Shown one piece after another: positions 33,035-45,495 of a DNA stretch of 64,000 nucleotides. Below the pieces are notes generated by a model that saw nothing but the letters and a program-made list of their open reading frames with translations, searched no databases and had not been told where the DNA came from. Location: NCBI GenBank assembly GCA_030035585.1, contig CM057466.1, positions 56,799,233-56,863,232 of the forward strand. The letters run 5' to 3'. The number at the start of each line of letters is the position of its first letter. Position 1 is the first letter of the stretch. The stretch comes from Dugong dugon (Eukaryota; Chordata; Mammalia; Sirenia; Dugongidae). Position numbers and translations under genes: made by a program.

Positions 33035-36000
33035 TGTTCCCATCTTTTTACTATGGTAAACAAAGCTGCAATGAACATGGGTGTGCATATGTTTATTTGT
33101 GTGACAGCTCTTATTTCTCTAGGATATATTCCTAGGAGTAGGATTGCTGGATCCTATGGTATTTCTACTTCTAGCTTTCTAAGAAAGTGCCATATTATTT
33201 TCCAGAATGGTTGTACCATTTTGCATACCCACCAGTGGTACAGAAGAGTTCTAATCTCCTTCTCCAACATTTGGTATTTTCAGTTTTTCTTTTTAATTTG
33301 TGCCAATAAAGCTGGGGTGAGATGGTATCTCATTGCAGTTTTGATTTGCATTTCTCTAATGGCTAGTGATTGTGAGCATTTTCTCATGTATCTGTTAGCC
33401 ACTTGAATGTCTTCTTTGGTGAAGTGTCTATTCAATTCCTTTGCCCATTTTTTAATTGGATTATTTGTCTTTTTGTTGTAGAGGTGTTGGCTTTTCTTGT
33501 AGATTTTAGAGATTAGACCTTTCTCTGATTTGCAATAGCCAAAATTTTTTTCCCAGTCTGTAGGTTCTCTTTTCACTCTTTTGGTGAAGTCTTTTGATGA
33601 GCATAAGTGTTTAATTTTTAGAAGATCCGAGTTATCTAGCTTATCTTCTGGAGTTTGTATGTTGTTAGTTATCATTTGTATCCTGTTAATGCCGTGTATT
33701 AGGGTCTCTAGCGTTGATCCTATATTTTTTTCTATGATCTTTATAGTTTTTGGTTTTATATTTAGGTGTTTGATCCATTTTGAATTAGTTTTTGTATATG
33801 GTGTGAGGTATGGGTCCTGTTTCATTTTTTTGCAGATGGATATCCAGCTTTGCTAGTACTATTTGTTAAAAAGACTATCTTTTCCCCATATGATGGACTT
33901 TAGGCCCTTGTTGAAGATCAGGTGACTGTAGGTGGGTGGATTTATGTCTGGGTTCTTGATTCTGTTCCATTAGTCAATGTATCTGTCATTGTACCAGTAC
34001 CAGGCTGTTTTGACTACTGTAGCTGTATAGTAGGTTCTGAGGTCAGGTAGTGCGAGTCCTCCTACTTTATTCTTCTTCTCAAATAGTGCTTTACTTATCC
34101 AGGGCCTCTTCCCTTTCCATATAAAGTTAATGACTGAGTTTTCATCTCTTTAAAGAATGTTGTTGGTATTGCATTGTATCTGTAGATTGCTTTGGGTAGA
34201 ATTGTCATTTTCACAATGTTGAGTCTGCCTATCCATGAGCATGGTATGTTTTTCCACTTATGTAGATCTCTTTTGGTTTCTTGCAGCAGTGTTTTGTAGT
34301 TTTCTTTGAATAGGTCTTTTGCATCCCTGGTTAGGTTTATTCCAAAGTATTTTATTTTTTTAGGGGCTACTATAAATGGTATTGTTTTCCTGATTTCCTT
34401 TTCATCATTCTCTTTATTGGTGTATAGGAATCCAACGGATTTTTGTATGTTTGTCTTGTATACTGTTACTCTGCTGAATATTTCTATTAGTTCCAGTAGT
34501 TTTCTCGTGGAGTCTTTAGGGTTTTCTACATAGTATCATATCATCTGCAAATAGGGACAGTTTAACTCCTTCCTTACCAGTTTGGGTGTCCTTTATTTCT
34601 TTTTCTTGCTTATTGCTCTAGCTAAGACTTCCAGCACAGTGTTAAAGAGGAGTGGTGATTAATGGCATCCTTGTCTTGTTCCTGTTCTCAAGGGGAATGT
34701 TTTCAGCCTCTCTCCATTAAGGATGCTGTTGGCTGTTGGTTTTGTATAGATGCCCTGTAGTATGTTGAGGAACTTCCCTTCTATACCAATTTTATCAGAG
34801 TTTTTAATCAGGAATGGGTGTTGAACTTTGCCCAATGCCTTTTCTGCGTCGATTGAGATGATCATGTGATTCTTTCTTTTATTTATGTGGTGGATTATGT
34901 TGATTGATTTTCTTGCATACCTAGTATGATTCCTCCTTGGTTCTGGTGTATTATTTTTTGATATGATGCTGAATTCTATTGGCTAGAATTTTGTTGAGAA
35001 TTTTTGCATCTATATTCATGAGAGATATTGGTCTGTAATTTTCTTTTTTTGTGGTGTCTTTGCCTAGTTTTGGTATCAGGGTTATGCTGGCTTCATAGAA
35101 TGAATTTGGAAATACCCCTTCCTTTTCAATGCTCTGAAGTAGTTTGAGTATTATCGGTGTAAGTTCTTCCTGAATGTTTGGTAGAATTCTCCAGTGAAGC
35201 CATTTTGACCAGGGCTTTTTTTTGTTGTTGTTGTTGGGAGTTTTTTAAATTACCTTTTCAATTGCTTCTCTTGTTATGGGTCTGTTCATATTTTTAACTT
35301 CAATTTGTGATAGTCGGGGTAGGTAGTGTGTTTCTAGAAATTTGTCCATTTCCTTTAGATTTTCAAATTTGTTGGAGTATAGTTTCTCGAAATACACTGT
35401 TATGATCCTTTTTATTTCAGTTGGGTCTGTTGTAATGTCTCCCATTTCATTTCTTAAGTGGATTTCTTGGGTCCTCCTCTGTTTTTCTTTTCTTTTGTCA
35501 GTTTGACTAGTGGTTTGTTGATTTTGTTGATCCTTTCAAAGAATCAACTTTTGGTTTTGTTGATTCTTTCTGTTGTTTTTCTATTTTCTATTTCATTTAT
35601 TTCTGCTCTGATCTTTATTATTTCCTTTCTTCTGGTGGCTGTGGGCTTCTTTCGCTGTTCTCTTTCTGTTTGTTAGAGTTGTGTAGCTAATGTTTTGACT
35701 TTATCCCTTTTTCTTTTTTGATGTGTTCATCTACTGCTATAAGTTGACCTCTGAGCACTGCCTTTGCTGTGTACCAAAGATTTTGGTATGATGTGTTTTC
35801 ATTTTCATTTAATTCTAGGGGTTTTTTAATTCCATCTTTGATTTCTTCTATTACCCAGTGGTTTTTAAGCAGGGTGTTATTTAGTTTCTATGTAATTGAT
35901 TTTTTTCCCTTGCTCTTCCTGTTGTTAATTTCTACTTTGATGGCATTGCAATCACAGAAGATACTTTGTATTATCTCACTGTTTTGGATTTTGTTGAGGG

Positions 36001-36629
36001 TTGCTTTGTAGCCAAAGATGTGGTCTGTTCTGAAGAATGTTCCATGTGCATTGGAAAAGATTGTGTACTTTGTAGCTATTTGGTGCAGTGTTCTATATAT
36101 GCATATGAGTTCAAGTTGGCTGATTGTGGCCTTTAGATCTTCTGTATCTTTGTTGAACTTCTTTCTAGATGTTCTGTCCAACTGTCGTGGTGTGTTGAAA
36201 TCTACTGTTATAGTGGAACTGTCAATTTCTCTTTTCAGTGCTGTTAAAGCTTGTTTTGTGTATTTTGGAGCCCTGTCATTGTGTGCATAGTTATTTATTA
36301 CGGTTATGTCTTCATGAGTGATCATCCCTTTAATCCTGATACAGTGTCCTTCTCTGTCTTTTATGGTGGATTTTGTATTAAAGTTTATTTTATCTGAGAT
36401 TAATACTGCCACTTCTGCTCTTTTTTGATGTCTGTTTACTTGATGTATTTTTTTCCATCCTTTGATTTTTAATAAATTTATGTCTTTGTTTCTAATGTGT
36501 GTCTCTTGTAGACAGCATATTGATGGATCCTTTTTTTATTCATTTTTTCACTCTCTGTGTCTTTATGGGTGCATTTATGACATTTACATTCAGTGTAATT
36601 ATTGATAAGTGTGAGTTTACTGCTATCAT
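33035..36629 (-). pseudogene. L1 ORF2 (copy C), endonuclease to near C-terminus
   Basis: Longest ORF2 stretch in the window, many frameshifts. ATG at 36629. The endonuclease segment (36412-35888) reads MAVLISDKINFNTKSTIKD, with the GDFNTP motif reduced to VDFNTP and HIFGYKAT in place of HILGHRA. The RT catalytic box FADD lies at 34551-34540, preceded by the 'TRQGC' segment (34659-34865). The C-terminal region continues to 33035 and, beyond the copy B insertion, to the stop at 27646-27648. It combines endonuclease and reverse transcriptase, and is inactive here. Confidence 0.9.
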
Positions 36630-37061
36630 TTTGTAGTGTTTTTTTCTTTTGTGGTGCTGACAATTTCTTTGTTCCTCTTACTCTCCTTTGCTTAATTCCT
36701 TTTTCTCGTGGAATTTTTTTCATTTCTTTTGTTTTTTGTAGATTTTGTTTTTTCTCAGACTTTGTTTTTCTTCTTTATTTTGATGAGTAGGTTTGTTAAC
36801 TTTCTTTGTGGTTACCTGAAATTTACCCTTATCTTCCTAGGCTTGAACCAGTTTGTTATTACTTGGTATCACCTTGCCTTCATCTCTATTAGAGAGTTCT
36901 ATACTTACACCGTTTATTCCCTCTTTTATTGTTCTGACGTTTTTGTCATTTGCAGATTAACGTCTCTGGTTCTCTGTTGTAAATCTTTTGATTTTGAATA
37001 GTCCTTGAGAGTTCATTTCCTAGGCTGGTATCTGGCTGGTGCAATCTTGCATCCCAAATTC

Positions 37062-38041
37062 AGGCTGTCATCTGCTGTTATTTGTTCTCACACCAATGGA
37101 CTCCATTTAATAATTCATGTAAATTTGGTTTGGTTCTTACATATTTCCTTAATTTCTGTTTATCTGGGAATATCCTAATTTCACCATCATATTTGAGTAA
37201 GAGTTTTATAGGATACATTATTCTTGACTGGCGATTCTTTTCTTTCAAGATTTATATATATCATCCCATTGCCTTCTTGCTTGCATGGTCTCTGCTGAAT
37301 AATCTGAGCTTCGTCTTACTGTTTCTCCTCTGTATGTGGCTTTTTGTTTTTCTCAAGCTGTTCTCAGGATTCTTTCTTTGTCTTTGGTTTTAGTGAGAGT
37401 GATTATGATATGCCTTGGTGACTTTCTTTTGGAGTCTATACTATATAGGGTTCGTTGCGCTTCTTGGATGGTCAGCTTTTCATCTTTCATGATATTAGGG
37501 AAGTTTTCTTCAGCAATTCTTCAGTGATCCTCTTTGTGTTTTCCATTTTCTCCCTCTGTTCTGGAACTCTGATCACTCACAGAGTTTTGCTTTTGATTGT
37601 ATCCCATATGATTCTTAAAGTTTCTTCATTTTTCTTTGTTCTTTTTTCTGATTTTTCCTCAAAGTTGTATCCAAGTATTTGTCTTCAGTTTTGCTGATCC
37701 TGTCTTACATTATTTCAAACCTCCTCAGCCCTTCAGTGACTGTGTCCATTTCTGAAATCTTGTTGTTTCTCTTTTGGATGTCTAATTGTTGTTTTTGTAT
37801 GATTTCTAGTTGTGAATTTGTTTTAGCATTTTTTTCCTGTATTATTTTCCTGAATTCTTCCTTTTTTTGTCTGTATTTTCCATGAATTTGTCTATTTTTT
37901 CCTTATTTTTGTCTGCTTTTTGCTTCAGTTGTTGGATAGCTCTGAATATTAGAGATTTGAATTCCCTATCAGGTAGTTCTAGTGCCTTTTCTTCTACAGA
38001 AAGTCATCTGGTGTTTTATTTTGGATGCCTACTGGAACCAT
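37062..38041 (-). pseudogene. L1 ORF1 (copy C), degraded
   Basis: ATG at 38041 (antisense of 'aaccat'). The coiled-coil and RNA-binding segments are recognisable by alignment to copies A and B (for example the antisense of IGIPE-like text near 37570) but broken by frameshifts and stops. The stop at the usual place is lost, so the 3' limit is approximate. More decayed than copies A and B, in line with B being a later insertion into C. Confidence 0.8.
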
Positions 38042-38276
38042 CCTGTCCTGTTAGTTAAATATGTTTTGATATTATCTGCTGTCTTCAGGACATTCAGTAG
38101 TTATTTTCTTCATTTATTGATTGTAGATTTATTTGTTTTGTCCTGCCTTTTTTTTTATTTGGTTATGTCTAAGGAGGTATGCTCTGCGTTTTTTGTTGTT
38201 TGCTCATCTGTGGACAAAATATTTTTCACCCCCTTGTCCAATGGGCAGGGCCAGTCGTTCAGCTATGATACATCAG

Positions 38277-38803
38277 GAGATATTTTTGGTTTAAGTTTTA
38301 AAGAGATCTCAGGGCAGTAGTTCCAGGGGTTTATTTACCCTCCATGGCTCCAAAATGTCTGCAGTCCATGAGAATTTGAAATTCTGTTCTGTGTTTTCCC
38401 CTTTTTGATCAGGATTCTTTTATAGAATCTTTGATGAAAATGTTCAGTAATGGTAGCTGGGTACCATCCAGTTCTTCTGGTCTCATGGAAAAGGAGGCAG
38501 TTGTTCATAGAGGCAATCAGCCACACATTCCATTACCTCCTCCTATTCCTGACTCTCCTTCTTTCTCTGTTGCTCCAAATGAATAGAGACCAATTGGTGT
38601 GCTGTGGATGGCCACTTGCAAGCTTTTAAGATCCCCGGTACCATGCAACAAACTAGGAGGTAGAACAGAAGCACTAAACAAATTGTTAGGTCAATTAACT
38701 GGGATGTGTCATGAAACCAAGACCCTAAACGTCTAAAACAAGGGCCCAAATCCCAGAAGTTTTTGGTTGTACATGAGCAACCTCAGGAGCTATTCTTTTT
38801 TGT
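38277..38803 (-). mobile_element. Older L1 3'UTR (internal part)
   Basis: Collinear with 40545-40866 ('gatatttttggtttaagttt', 'gtccatgagaatttgaaatt', 'agttcttctggtctcatgg'), then extends further into the 3'UTR. It lacks a poly(A) end, being joined directly to copy C. Confidence 0.75.
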
Positions 38804-39360
38804 TGTTGTTGTTCACACAACTTTTGTTATTTTAACTTTTTACAGGTGTACATCTTATTGACAGCACTTAAAAAAATAATTGGCTGTGTAACCCCACTTT
38901 TAATTAATGCAATTTTTCCATCATCGCAAACAGAAACTCAGTACTCCATAAGCAATAATATCCCCTTTCCCCCTCCCTCCCACTCAGGTAACCACTAATG
39001 AACTTTGGTCTCTACATTTGCCTTTCCTTGTCTTTTCATGTAAGTGATGCCATACAATATTTGTCCTTTTGTGATTGACTTATTTCACTCAGCATAGTGT
39101 TTTCAAGCTTCACCTGTATTGTACCATGTATCAAAGCTTCATTTCTCCTACTGGCTGAGTAGTACTCCATTGCATTTATGTACCACATTTTGTTTATCCA
39201 TTCATCTGTTGATGGCCATTTATGTTGTTTTCATCTTTTGGCTATTGTGGTAGTGCTGCAGAGAACATTGGTGCACAAGTCTCTTTTTGAATCTGTGCTT
39301 TTCAAGTCTTTCAGGTATATACCTAAGAGTGGAATTGCTAGGTCATGTGGTAGATGTAGA
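38804..39360 (-). mobile_element. L1M-type LINE, 3'UTR and ORF2 end
   Basis: T/GTT-rich start, then 'aacagaaactcagtactcca', 'gtgattgacttatttcactc', 'gttgatggccatttatgttg', 'cctaagagtggaattgctag', antisense text of the ORF2 C-terminus and 3'UTR of old L1s. Confidence 0.8.
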
Positions 39361-40235
39361 ACCAGGGTGGCTAAAAAAGAAAATGTTTTTTCCCAGGTAA
39401 TTTAGATTTGGGGAAAATATCTTTACGTCAAACATTTCAGTGACATGAGCCTGGAGAAACGATACTATCTGAAGATATTACTAAAATTTTGTCTAAATAT
39501 CATAGATCAGTTCATTTTATTTTTACAGTCTACCCTAGTGGCTTCTAGTTAACTCACAGTTCTGTGCTCCCCCTTCCACTAGCCTGGCTTGCCTGTCCTT
39601 TCTTTATTTGGTTTTGTTCTGTTACTGACCTGAAGGTGCTCACCTACAATGTGGGAGGAGGTAAAGCAATGTCTTAGACCAGCAACCAAGGGTGAAGCTT
39701 TCATGAAGGATATATGTCCCCAAATGAAACTTCTCCAGGTACCCCCTTTATAAGTGTCACCCTAAGGACCCTCAGACCATAACCATTAATGGGGCCTTCA
39801 TCAAGGGAGGTAGGAAGGGTAAGCTTTCCATGTTTGGGGGGAGAGGTGGCAGGTAGCAATAGGGGCGGAGGGGCGGTTACTCTCATCTAGTGCCCTCATG
39901 TCCAGCACTTGCCATCAGCGCATAAGAAGTTCCCATCTGGGTCAAGCCTTCTCAGCAGCTGAAGAGCAGAAATCCCTTTCAGAGGAAAGCGTTGCTGCTC
40001 CCCTCATGGGCAGAATCCAGAGATCAAAGATAAGGGGAACAATAAGACCACACAGATCCTATAGAGCAATTGTCGACTCTCTTGGTCTTGAGCATTGAGC
40101 TGTTATCCCCTCCATGGAAAAGGGTGATCATTGTGTGGGAAAAAATACAGCTTAAAACTCCCAATTTCACATCATTTTTCTAATACAGTATTTCATAGTA
40201 AGCTGAAGCTTGGTTTCTTCATTATTATTTTTTTG
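39361..40235. other. No recognised feature
   Basis: About 875 bp of unassigned sequence. I see no coding or repeat signal. Confidence 0.45.
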
Positions 40236-40866
40236 TATAATTTTTTTGGTCGTTGTTGTTGGGAATATGCACAGCAAAACATACACCAGTTCAACAATTT
40301 CTACATGTACAATTAAGTGACATTAATTATATTCTTTGAGTTGTGCAACCATTCTCACTGTCTCTTTCTGAGTTGTTCCTCCCCCATTAACATAAACTCA
40401 CTGTCCCCTCAGTTTCTTCTCTAATCTTTCAAGTTGATGTTGTCAGATTGATCGCATATAGGTAGTTCTTAAAAGAGCACAATGCTCAAGGTGGACATTC
40501 TTTACTAGTTAAGCTAAACTATTGTTTGGCTTTAAGAAGACTTCATCGGATATTTTTAGCTTAAGGTTTAAAGATTATCTCTGGGCAATAGTATCAGGGG
40601 CTCATCTACCCTCAATGGCTCCAGAAAGTCTGGAGTCCATGAGAATTTGAAATTCTGCTCTACATTTTCCCCCTTTTGATCATGATTCCTCTATCGAATC
40701 TTTGATCAAAATGTTCAATAGTGGTAGCCAGGCACCATCCAGTTCTTTTGGTCTCCTGGCAAAGGGAGCAGTTGTTCATGGAGGCAATTAGTCATACATT
40801 CCATTTCCTCCTCCTATTCCTGACTCTCGTTGCTTTGCCGTTCCAGGAGAATAGAGACCAATCATT
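40236..40866 (-). mobile_element. Older L1 3'UTR end
   Basis: T-run, then 'ttgttgggaatatgcacagc', 'gttcaacaatttctacatgt', 'gtccatgagaatttgaaatt', 'gaatagagaccaatcattg'. Links the short copy at 26045-26333 and the internal piece at 38277-38803 into one 3'UTR family. Confidence 0.8.
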
Positions 40867-41009
40867 GTACAGTTCCCTTATTCTTATTAGGAGCTATTAG
40901 CATAACAAAATGGTATTTATGAGGTGTTTAAAAATAACCAATAGGTAAAGAAATCCAAAAGTTAATGAAGATAAAAGAGTAAATTAGAGGAAGAGAGCAA
41001 GGAGCTCAC

Positions 41010-41400
41010 GGTTCTTGAGCACTTACTATTAGCACTGACTATGTGTCAAGCGAGAGTCCCTGGGTGGTGCAAACAGTGGTCATACAATCAAAAGGATGGT
41101 AGTTGGGGTCCACCCAGATGTGCCTCAGAAGAAAGGCCCGGCAATCTACTTCAAAAAAATCAGCGATTGAAAATCCTATGGAGCACAGTTCTACTATGAC
41201 ACACATAGGGTCATGATGAGTCAGAATCAACGTCACAGCAACTGGTTTTTAATGTTTCAAATCTCATAACAACCATGAAATTAGGTATTCTCATCTCTGC
41301 TTTACAGATGAGTCCAAGACTCAAAGAGTTTAAGCAATTTGCACAAAGATGGCAAGTTACAGAACAGGATTTATATTCTAATGCCTGGGCTGCTAACCAG
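41010..41400 (-). repeat. MIR SINE split by an AfroSINE
   Basis: 'cttgagcacttactattagc' (before) and 'tcataacaaccatgaaatta', 'gctttacagatgagtccaag', 'gcaagttacagaacaggatt' (after) are the two halves of one antisense MIR around the AfroSINE at 41052-41251. Confidence 0.75.
41052..41251 (+). mobile_element. AfroSINE, older subfamily
   Basis: 'gagagtccctgggtggtgca', 'tgtgcctcagaagaaaggcc', 'cctatggagcacagttctac', 'gagtcagaatcaacgtcaca'. Inserted in a MIR. Confidence 0.85.
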
Positions 41401-41644
41401 GCAGGATGCAAACAAAAGCCACAGGCCAGTTGAGACATTATGTGGGGACACAGGCATTTATCTGGCCCTCATTGTTCTCAGAAAGGGTTGCCTTGAACTT
41501 GTATTATTCATTCCTTAAACTGTTCTAAAGACATAAGAGTATTGCCTATGTAGGCCCACAATAAATATTGACGGAACCACATTGTATAATTCCAAAATTA
41601 CACAACGGATGTTAGTTGTGACAGGCACTGCCCAGGATAAGACC

Positions 41645-41797
41645 TGTTGCTCTTAAGCTGATTCTGACTCATAGCAACACTATAGGACAGAGCAGAACTG
41701 CCTTATAGGGTTTCCAAGGAGGGGCTGGTGGATTTGAACAGCCAGTCTTTTTGTTAGCAGGCTGAACTCTTAACCACTGTACCACCAGGGCTCCCAG
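41645..41797 (-). mobile_element. AfroSINE, antisense
   Basis: 'gattctgactcatagcaaca', 'ctataggacagagcagaact', 'ggatttgaacagccagtc', 'ttaaccactgtaccaccagg' read as the reverse complement of the AfroSINE consensus. Confidence 0.88.
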
Positions 41798-43069
41798 GTA
41801 AGGAAATAATATAATGTTGTTACTACATTGACTTGCAATTAAAACGTCCATTCTTGTAGATCTTAGCCATAAATTAGTAGTCAGTTTTGATACATACTTA
41901 GTCATCTAAAAAATACATTTTTTAAAAAGTAGATATTTGGCATGTTTTTCTATAAGAAGATATGGTCGGTTCCTTTGTTACACTTCTGAATGTATATCTG
42001 GGATTGACATTAAAAATCAAACTGATTTCTCCTCTTGCGTATACTTACAATTGTTTCTATTTCTCCTGGGGATTTAAAGGTCTCTAGGCTACTGCTAAAC
42101 ACGCTGCTTAGCATTATATGTGTGCCGGCACATGCTTTATAAAGTATATTTGGGAATTTCCCCATAAGTCTGAGATACATGGCTGCAGTATGTGGAGCAT
42201 TTCCTATACTTTTGATGAACTGTGACCACACTTATTTTATCTAGGGTTATCTGGCTTCTTTGATTTATGTGAGTGAAGGAAAGAAAACTATTAATATATC
42301 TAAACAATGAAAAGATAGCAGGTATGATAGTAGAACTAGGAGTTGGGAGGCCAGATTCTTCCAGTTTCCTGCCAGGCATGCTCACCTGAGGCAGCTGCTC
42401 TGACTTGTGATGGTCTGCTTTGTGCCCTGGCTCCTGGGTCCAGGGTGCTCTTTATGGGTTTGTACAGCCTGAGATTGAGGAACCTCTTCCATAAGAGAAC
42501 CACTGAGAGGGCTTGTGGCTTCATGTGACGTGGTAGCCTGCTCTCACTACAGAAATAAGTGGCACCTGGCTTCCCTGGGGTCTAAGAAGATCTCAGAGTT
42601 AGCAGGACTTTTGTCATTAAGCTTGGGGGAAAAAAATTGGCACTTGGGGTGTCAAAGAAAGTAGGAGTGAAATACCTGAGGTTTCTCTACTTCATCTGAG
42701 TCCCTACACAGGAAGCAGGTCAGAGAGGGAAAGTTATGCGGCTCCAACTAATTGGTACTTTGTAAAAGATGTACAACCTATACAGACAGAGCACTTCCAT
42801 AATAACTAGTGTTCTGGCTCAGGAGGGTCAGTGGATAGGAGGAGAGTACCCCTCTCTCCCTCACCCCTCTGGCTTGTCAGTGTTTTCCTGAGAAATCTTC
42901 CCTCCCCTTTGCTCTGATGTTCACTTTAACCAGACTCCACTTGCATGAACATATTCGTGGGAAGGTGGGAGGTGGGAGTCTAGGCCCCACCAAGGACAGC
43001 TGCTTCTCTGACATACTAGTCCCAGAATTGGAGGGCTTCCAGACAGTACCTACTTGAATACAATCAAAG
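41798..43069. other. No recognised feature
   Basis: About 1.27 kb of unassigned sequence; overlapping short frames only. Confidence 0.45.
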
Positions 43070-43074
43070 CATAT

Positions 43075-43582
43075 TGTCATGGATTGAATTGTGTCCCCCC
43101 AAAATATCTATCAACTTGGCAGGGTCATGATTCCCAGGACTGTATGATTGTATACCATTTTGTAATCTGATGTGATTTCCTTTATGTCTTGTAAACTCTA
43201 TCACTATGATGTAATAAAATGGATTAGCAGCAGTTATACTGATGAGGTACGCAAGATTAAATAGTGTCTTAAGCCAACCTCTTTTGAGATATAAAAGAGA
43301 GAAGTGAGCAGAAACACATGGAACCCTCATACCACCAAGAAAGCAGTGCTGGGAGTAGAGCACATTCTTTGGACCTGAGGTTCCTGCACAGAGAAACTCC
43401 CAGATGAAGGGAAGATTGATGACAGGGGACTTTGTCCAGAGCCAACAGAGAAAGTGTTCCTTTGGAGCTGACGCCCTGAATTTAGACTTGTAGCCTACTA
43501 GACTGTGGGAGAATGAACTTCTCTTTGTAAAAGCCATCCACTTGTAGTGTTTCCATTACAGCAGCACTAGATGACTAAGTCA
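43075..43582 (+). mobile_element. Solo LTR (MaLR/ERVL-like) with exact 5-bp target duplication
   Basis: A 508-bp unit starting TGTCATGG and ending AAGTCA (TG...CA), flanked on both sides by CATAT (43070-43074 and 43583-43587). The text 'gaattgtgtccccccaaaat' near the start and 'agactgtgggagaatgaac', 'aagccatccacttgtag' near the end resemble MaLR-type LTRs. No internal retroviral genes flank it, so it is a solo LTR. The family name is tentative, but the TSD is directly visible. Confidence 0.85.
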
Positions 43583-43893
43583 CATATGGATTTCCGGATT
43601 TCCTTAGTATTCTTTCATTAAGTACAGTGAAACTCATGAGACCCTGAACTTGATGGAACTACCTTGTTTTCTGGATCTTGTAAGTTTTCTGCTTTGACAA
43701 GGTGCAGTCTCTTAACCACTTTTCTATCACTCCTTTTAGGGGAAAATATTTGAATTTTCCTTCTCTGACAGGTTGCTACCTTACACAGGTTCTGGCTTTC
43801 ATAGGTTTTACTGTATCTTTAAAAGTCTTGTTAACAAACAAAATGATTCCTATTGGGTAGGTGCAGACCCTGTCAGAACCTTCTGGAGAGCTC
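43583..43893. other. No recognised feature
   Basis: About 310 bp between the solo LTR and L1 copy D. Confidence 0.5.
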
Positions 43894-43901
43894 AAAATAT
43901 C

Positions 43902-45495
43902 CAGGGTTAGACTTCCAGGCAACATGGCGCTATAGACAGAAACACCACGCCGTCCCTCCACAGCAAAGACCTGAAAAATTAAGTCAAACAAAGACAAACG
44001 TCAATCCTGGAACCCTAAGCATCAAATGAAGAGATAAAGAACTGAGCCAAGCACCGAATGGAATAAGAAACTGACAGAGAACAAAGAGCGAGGAGAAGTA
44101 TGAGTGGAGGTCCCCTATCAGCTAACACAGTACAGATTTGCCATCTTGGACTCCTGTTGGACGTCAACAAACAGGGAGTACAGGAAAGTAGCATCATGGA
44201 GCTCCCGGCAGGAGATAGAACAACTGGTAACCAGTGATATATGCTTTCCTACCGCTCACCTTTCTTCACCCACACTTGGCCTTCTTTGCTTCCTATGGCC
44301 ACAGTCACTTGGCTGCGGGGCACTGGCTTCAGCCCTGTGCTGCTTGGATTCCACCCAACCACACTGGCTGGCTCGCTGAGTGCCATTTGTTTGTTCCTGG
44401 TATGGTATTTTTCCACTTCTTTTAGTTTCTTCCATATCTCTCACCACCTCCTCCTCCTTTCTCTCAAATACCAGGCTCTTTGTGCCATCTTTGCTTCCTC
44501 TTGAAAGGCTGTGAAATGCCACTCAACTGTGGAACTGCTTCTTGGCCTGTGCTGCCATGCTGGTGGGTTCCCCGGGGCTTTTTATGTTTGTTTGTTTTGC
44601 TTTGATTTTTTGCTTGTTTTCTTTTTATTTTCTTGGCTTGGGAGCCCCTTCTAGCTGGACTGTACTGCGTGGCATGGGAGATACTGCCTTAGTTTGCACA
44701 GCTATGTGGTGGGATCCCTGGGGGCATTTCTTTTTTCTTTTCTCTATTTTTTCCTTTTTGGATTTCTTCATTTCTCGGTTTCTCATCTCGCTATACTTAC
44801 CTTCTCTTCTTATCTCCTGAATACCTGGCAGTGTGTGACACCTCTACCCTTTCTAGCCAGGCTGTACTTCACAGCCTGGGAGCCACTTCCCCAGTCTTTG
44901 CAGCCACACCAGTCGAATCCCTGGGGCTTACCTTTTCTAATTTTTATGTATGTATTTATTTATTTTCATTTTTCTCCATTTCTTAGTTTCTCATCTCTCC
45001 AGTCCAATGACAAACTCCCTTAGCACTCTTTTTTTGCCCCTGTTTCTCTCCTCTCTGTCCCATATCCATCTTAGCTCCACACATCACAATCTCCCCCCTC
45101 CTTCCTGCCTACCTGCACCATGCACTGAACATCATACCTCTGAGCAGCACAGGCGTGGCTTGCCAGAACCTGCCATGCACTGACTCCTAGCCCACTCACT
45201 TGGCCCTACTACGTGGCACAAATGACCCATCCCAGGAACTCCCCTTCAGCTGGACCTGCCCAGCTGTACCATAGCTGAGAGACTAACCCTGCCCATTGGA
45301 CAAAGAGGTGAAAAGTATCATGCCCACAGATGAGCAAACAACAAAGAACACACAGCCTGCTTGCTCAGACATAATCAAATAAAACAAAAAAGCAGGATGA
45401 GACAAACAAATCTATAATCAATAAATGAAGAAAATAGCTACTGAATGAGCTTAAGACAGCAGACAATATGAAAATATGTATAAAAAAAGGACAGG
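43902..45495 (+). promoter_or_regulatory. L1 5'UTR, copy D
   Basis: Sense-strand counterpart of copies A and B. The start has 'cttccaggcaacatggcgct' with a YY1-like AACATGGCGC at 43921-43930. It contains a pyrimidine-rich stretch (44700-44830) and a hydrophobic upstream frame (44542-44820). One 284-bp unit, as in copy B. Confidence 0.8.

Larger units (their letters stand above)
33035..38276 (-). mobile_element. L1 copy C, main part
   Basis: Minus-strand L1 continuing from 26700-27846 after the copy B insertion: ORF2 (33035-36629), inter-ORF spacer, ORF1 (37062-38041) and about 235 bp of 5'UTR (38042-38276). At 38277 it switches abruptly to the 3'UTR of another old L1, so it is 5'-truncated and sits on older L1 sequence. 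Confidence 0.9.

Noticed and set aside
43064-43537. 157-codon minus-strand open frame
   Set aside because: It runs antisense through the solo LTR (43075-43582) and shows no family pattern; chance frame.
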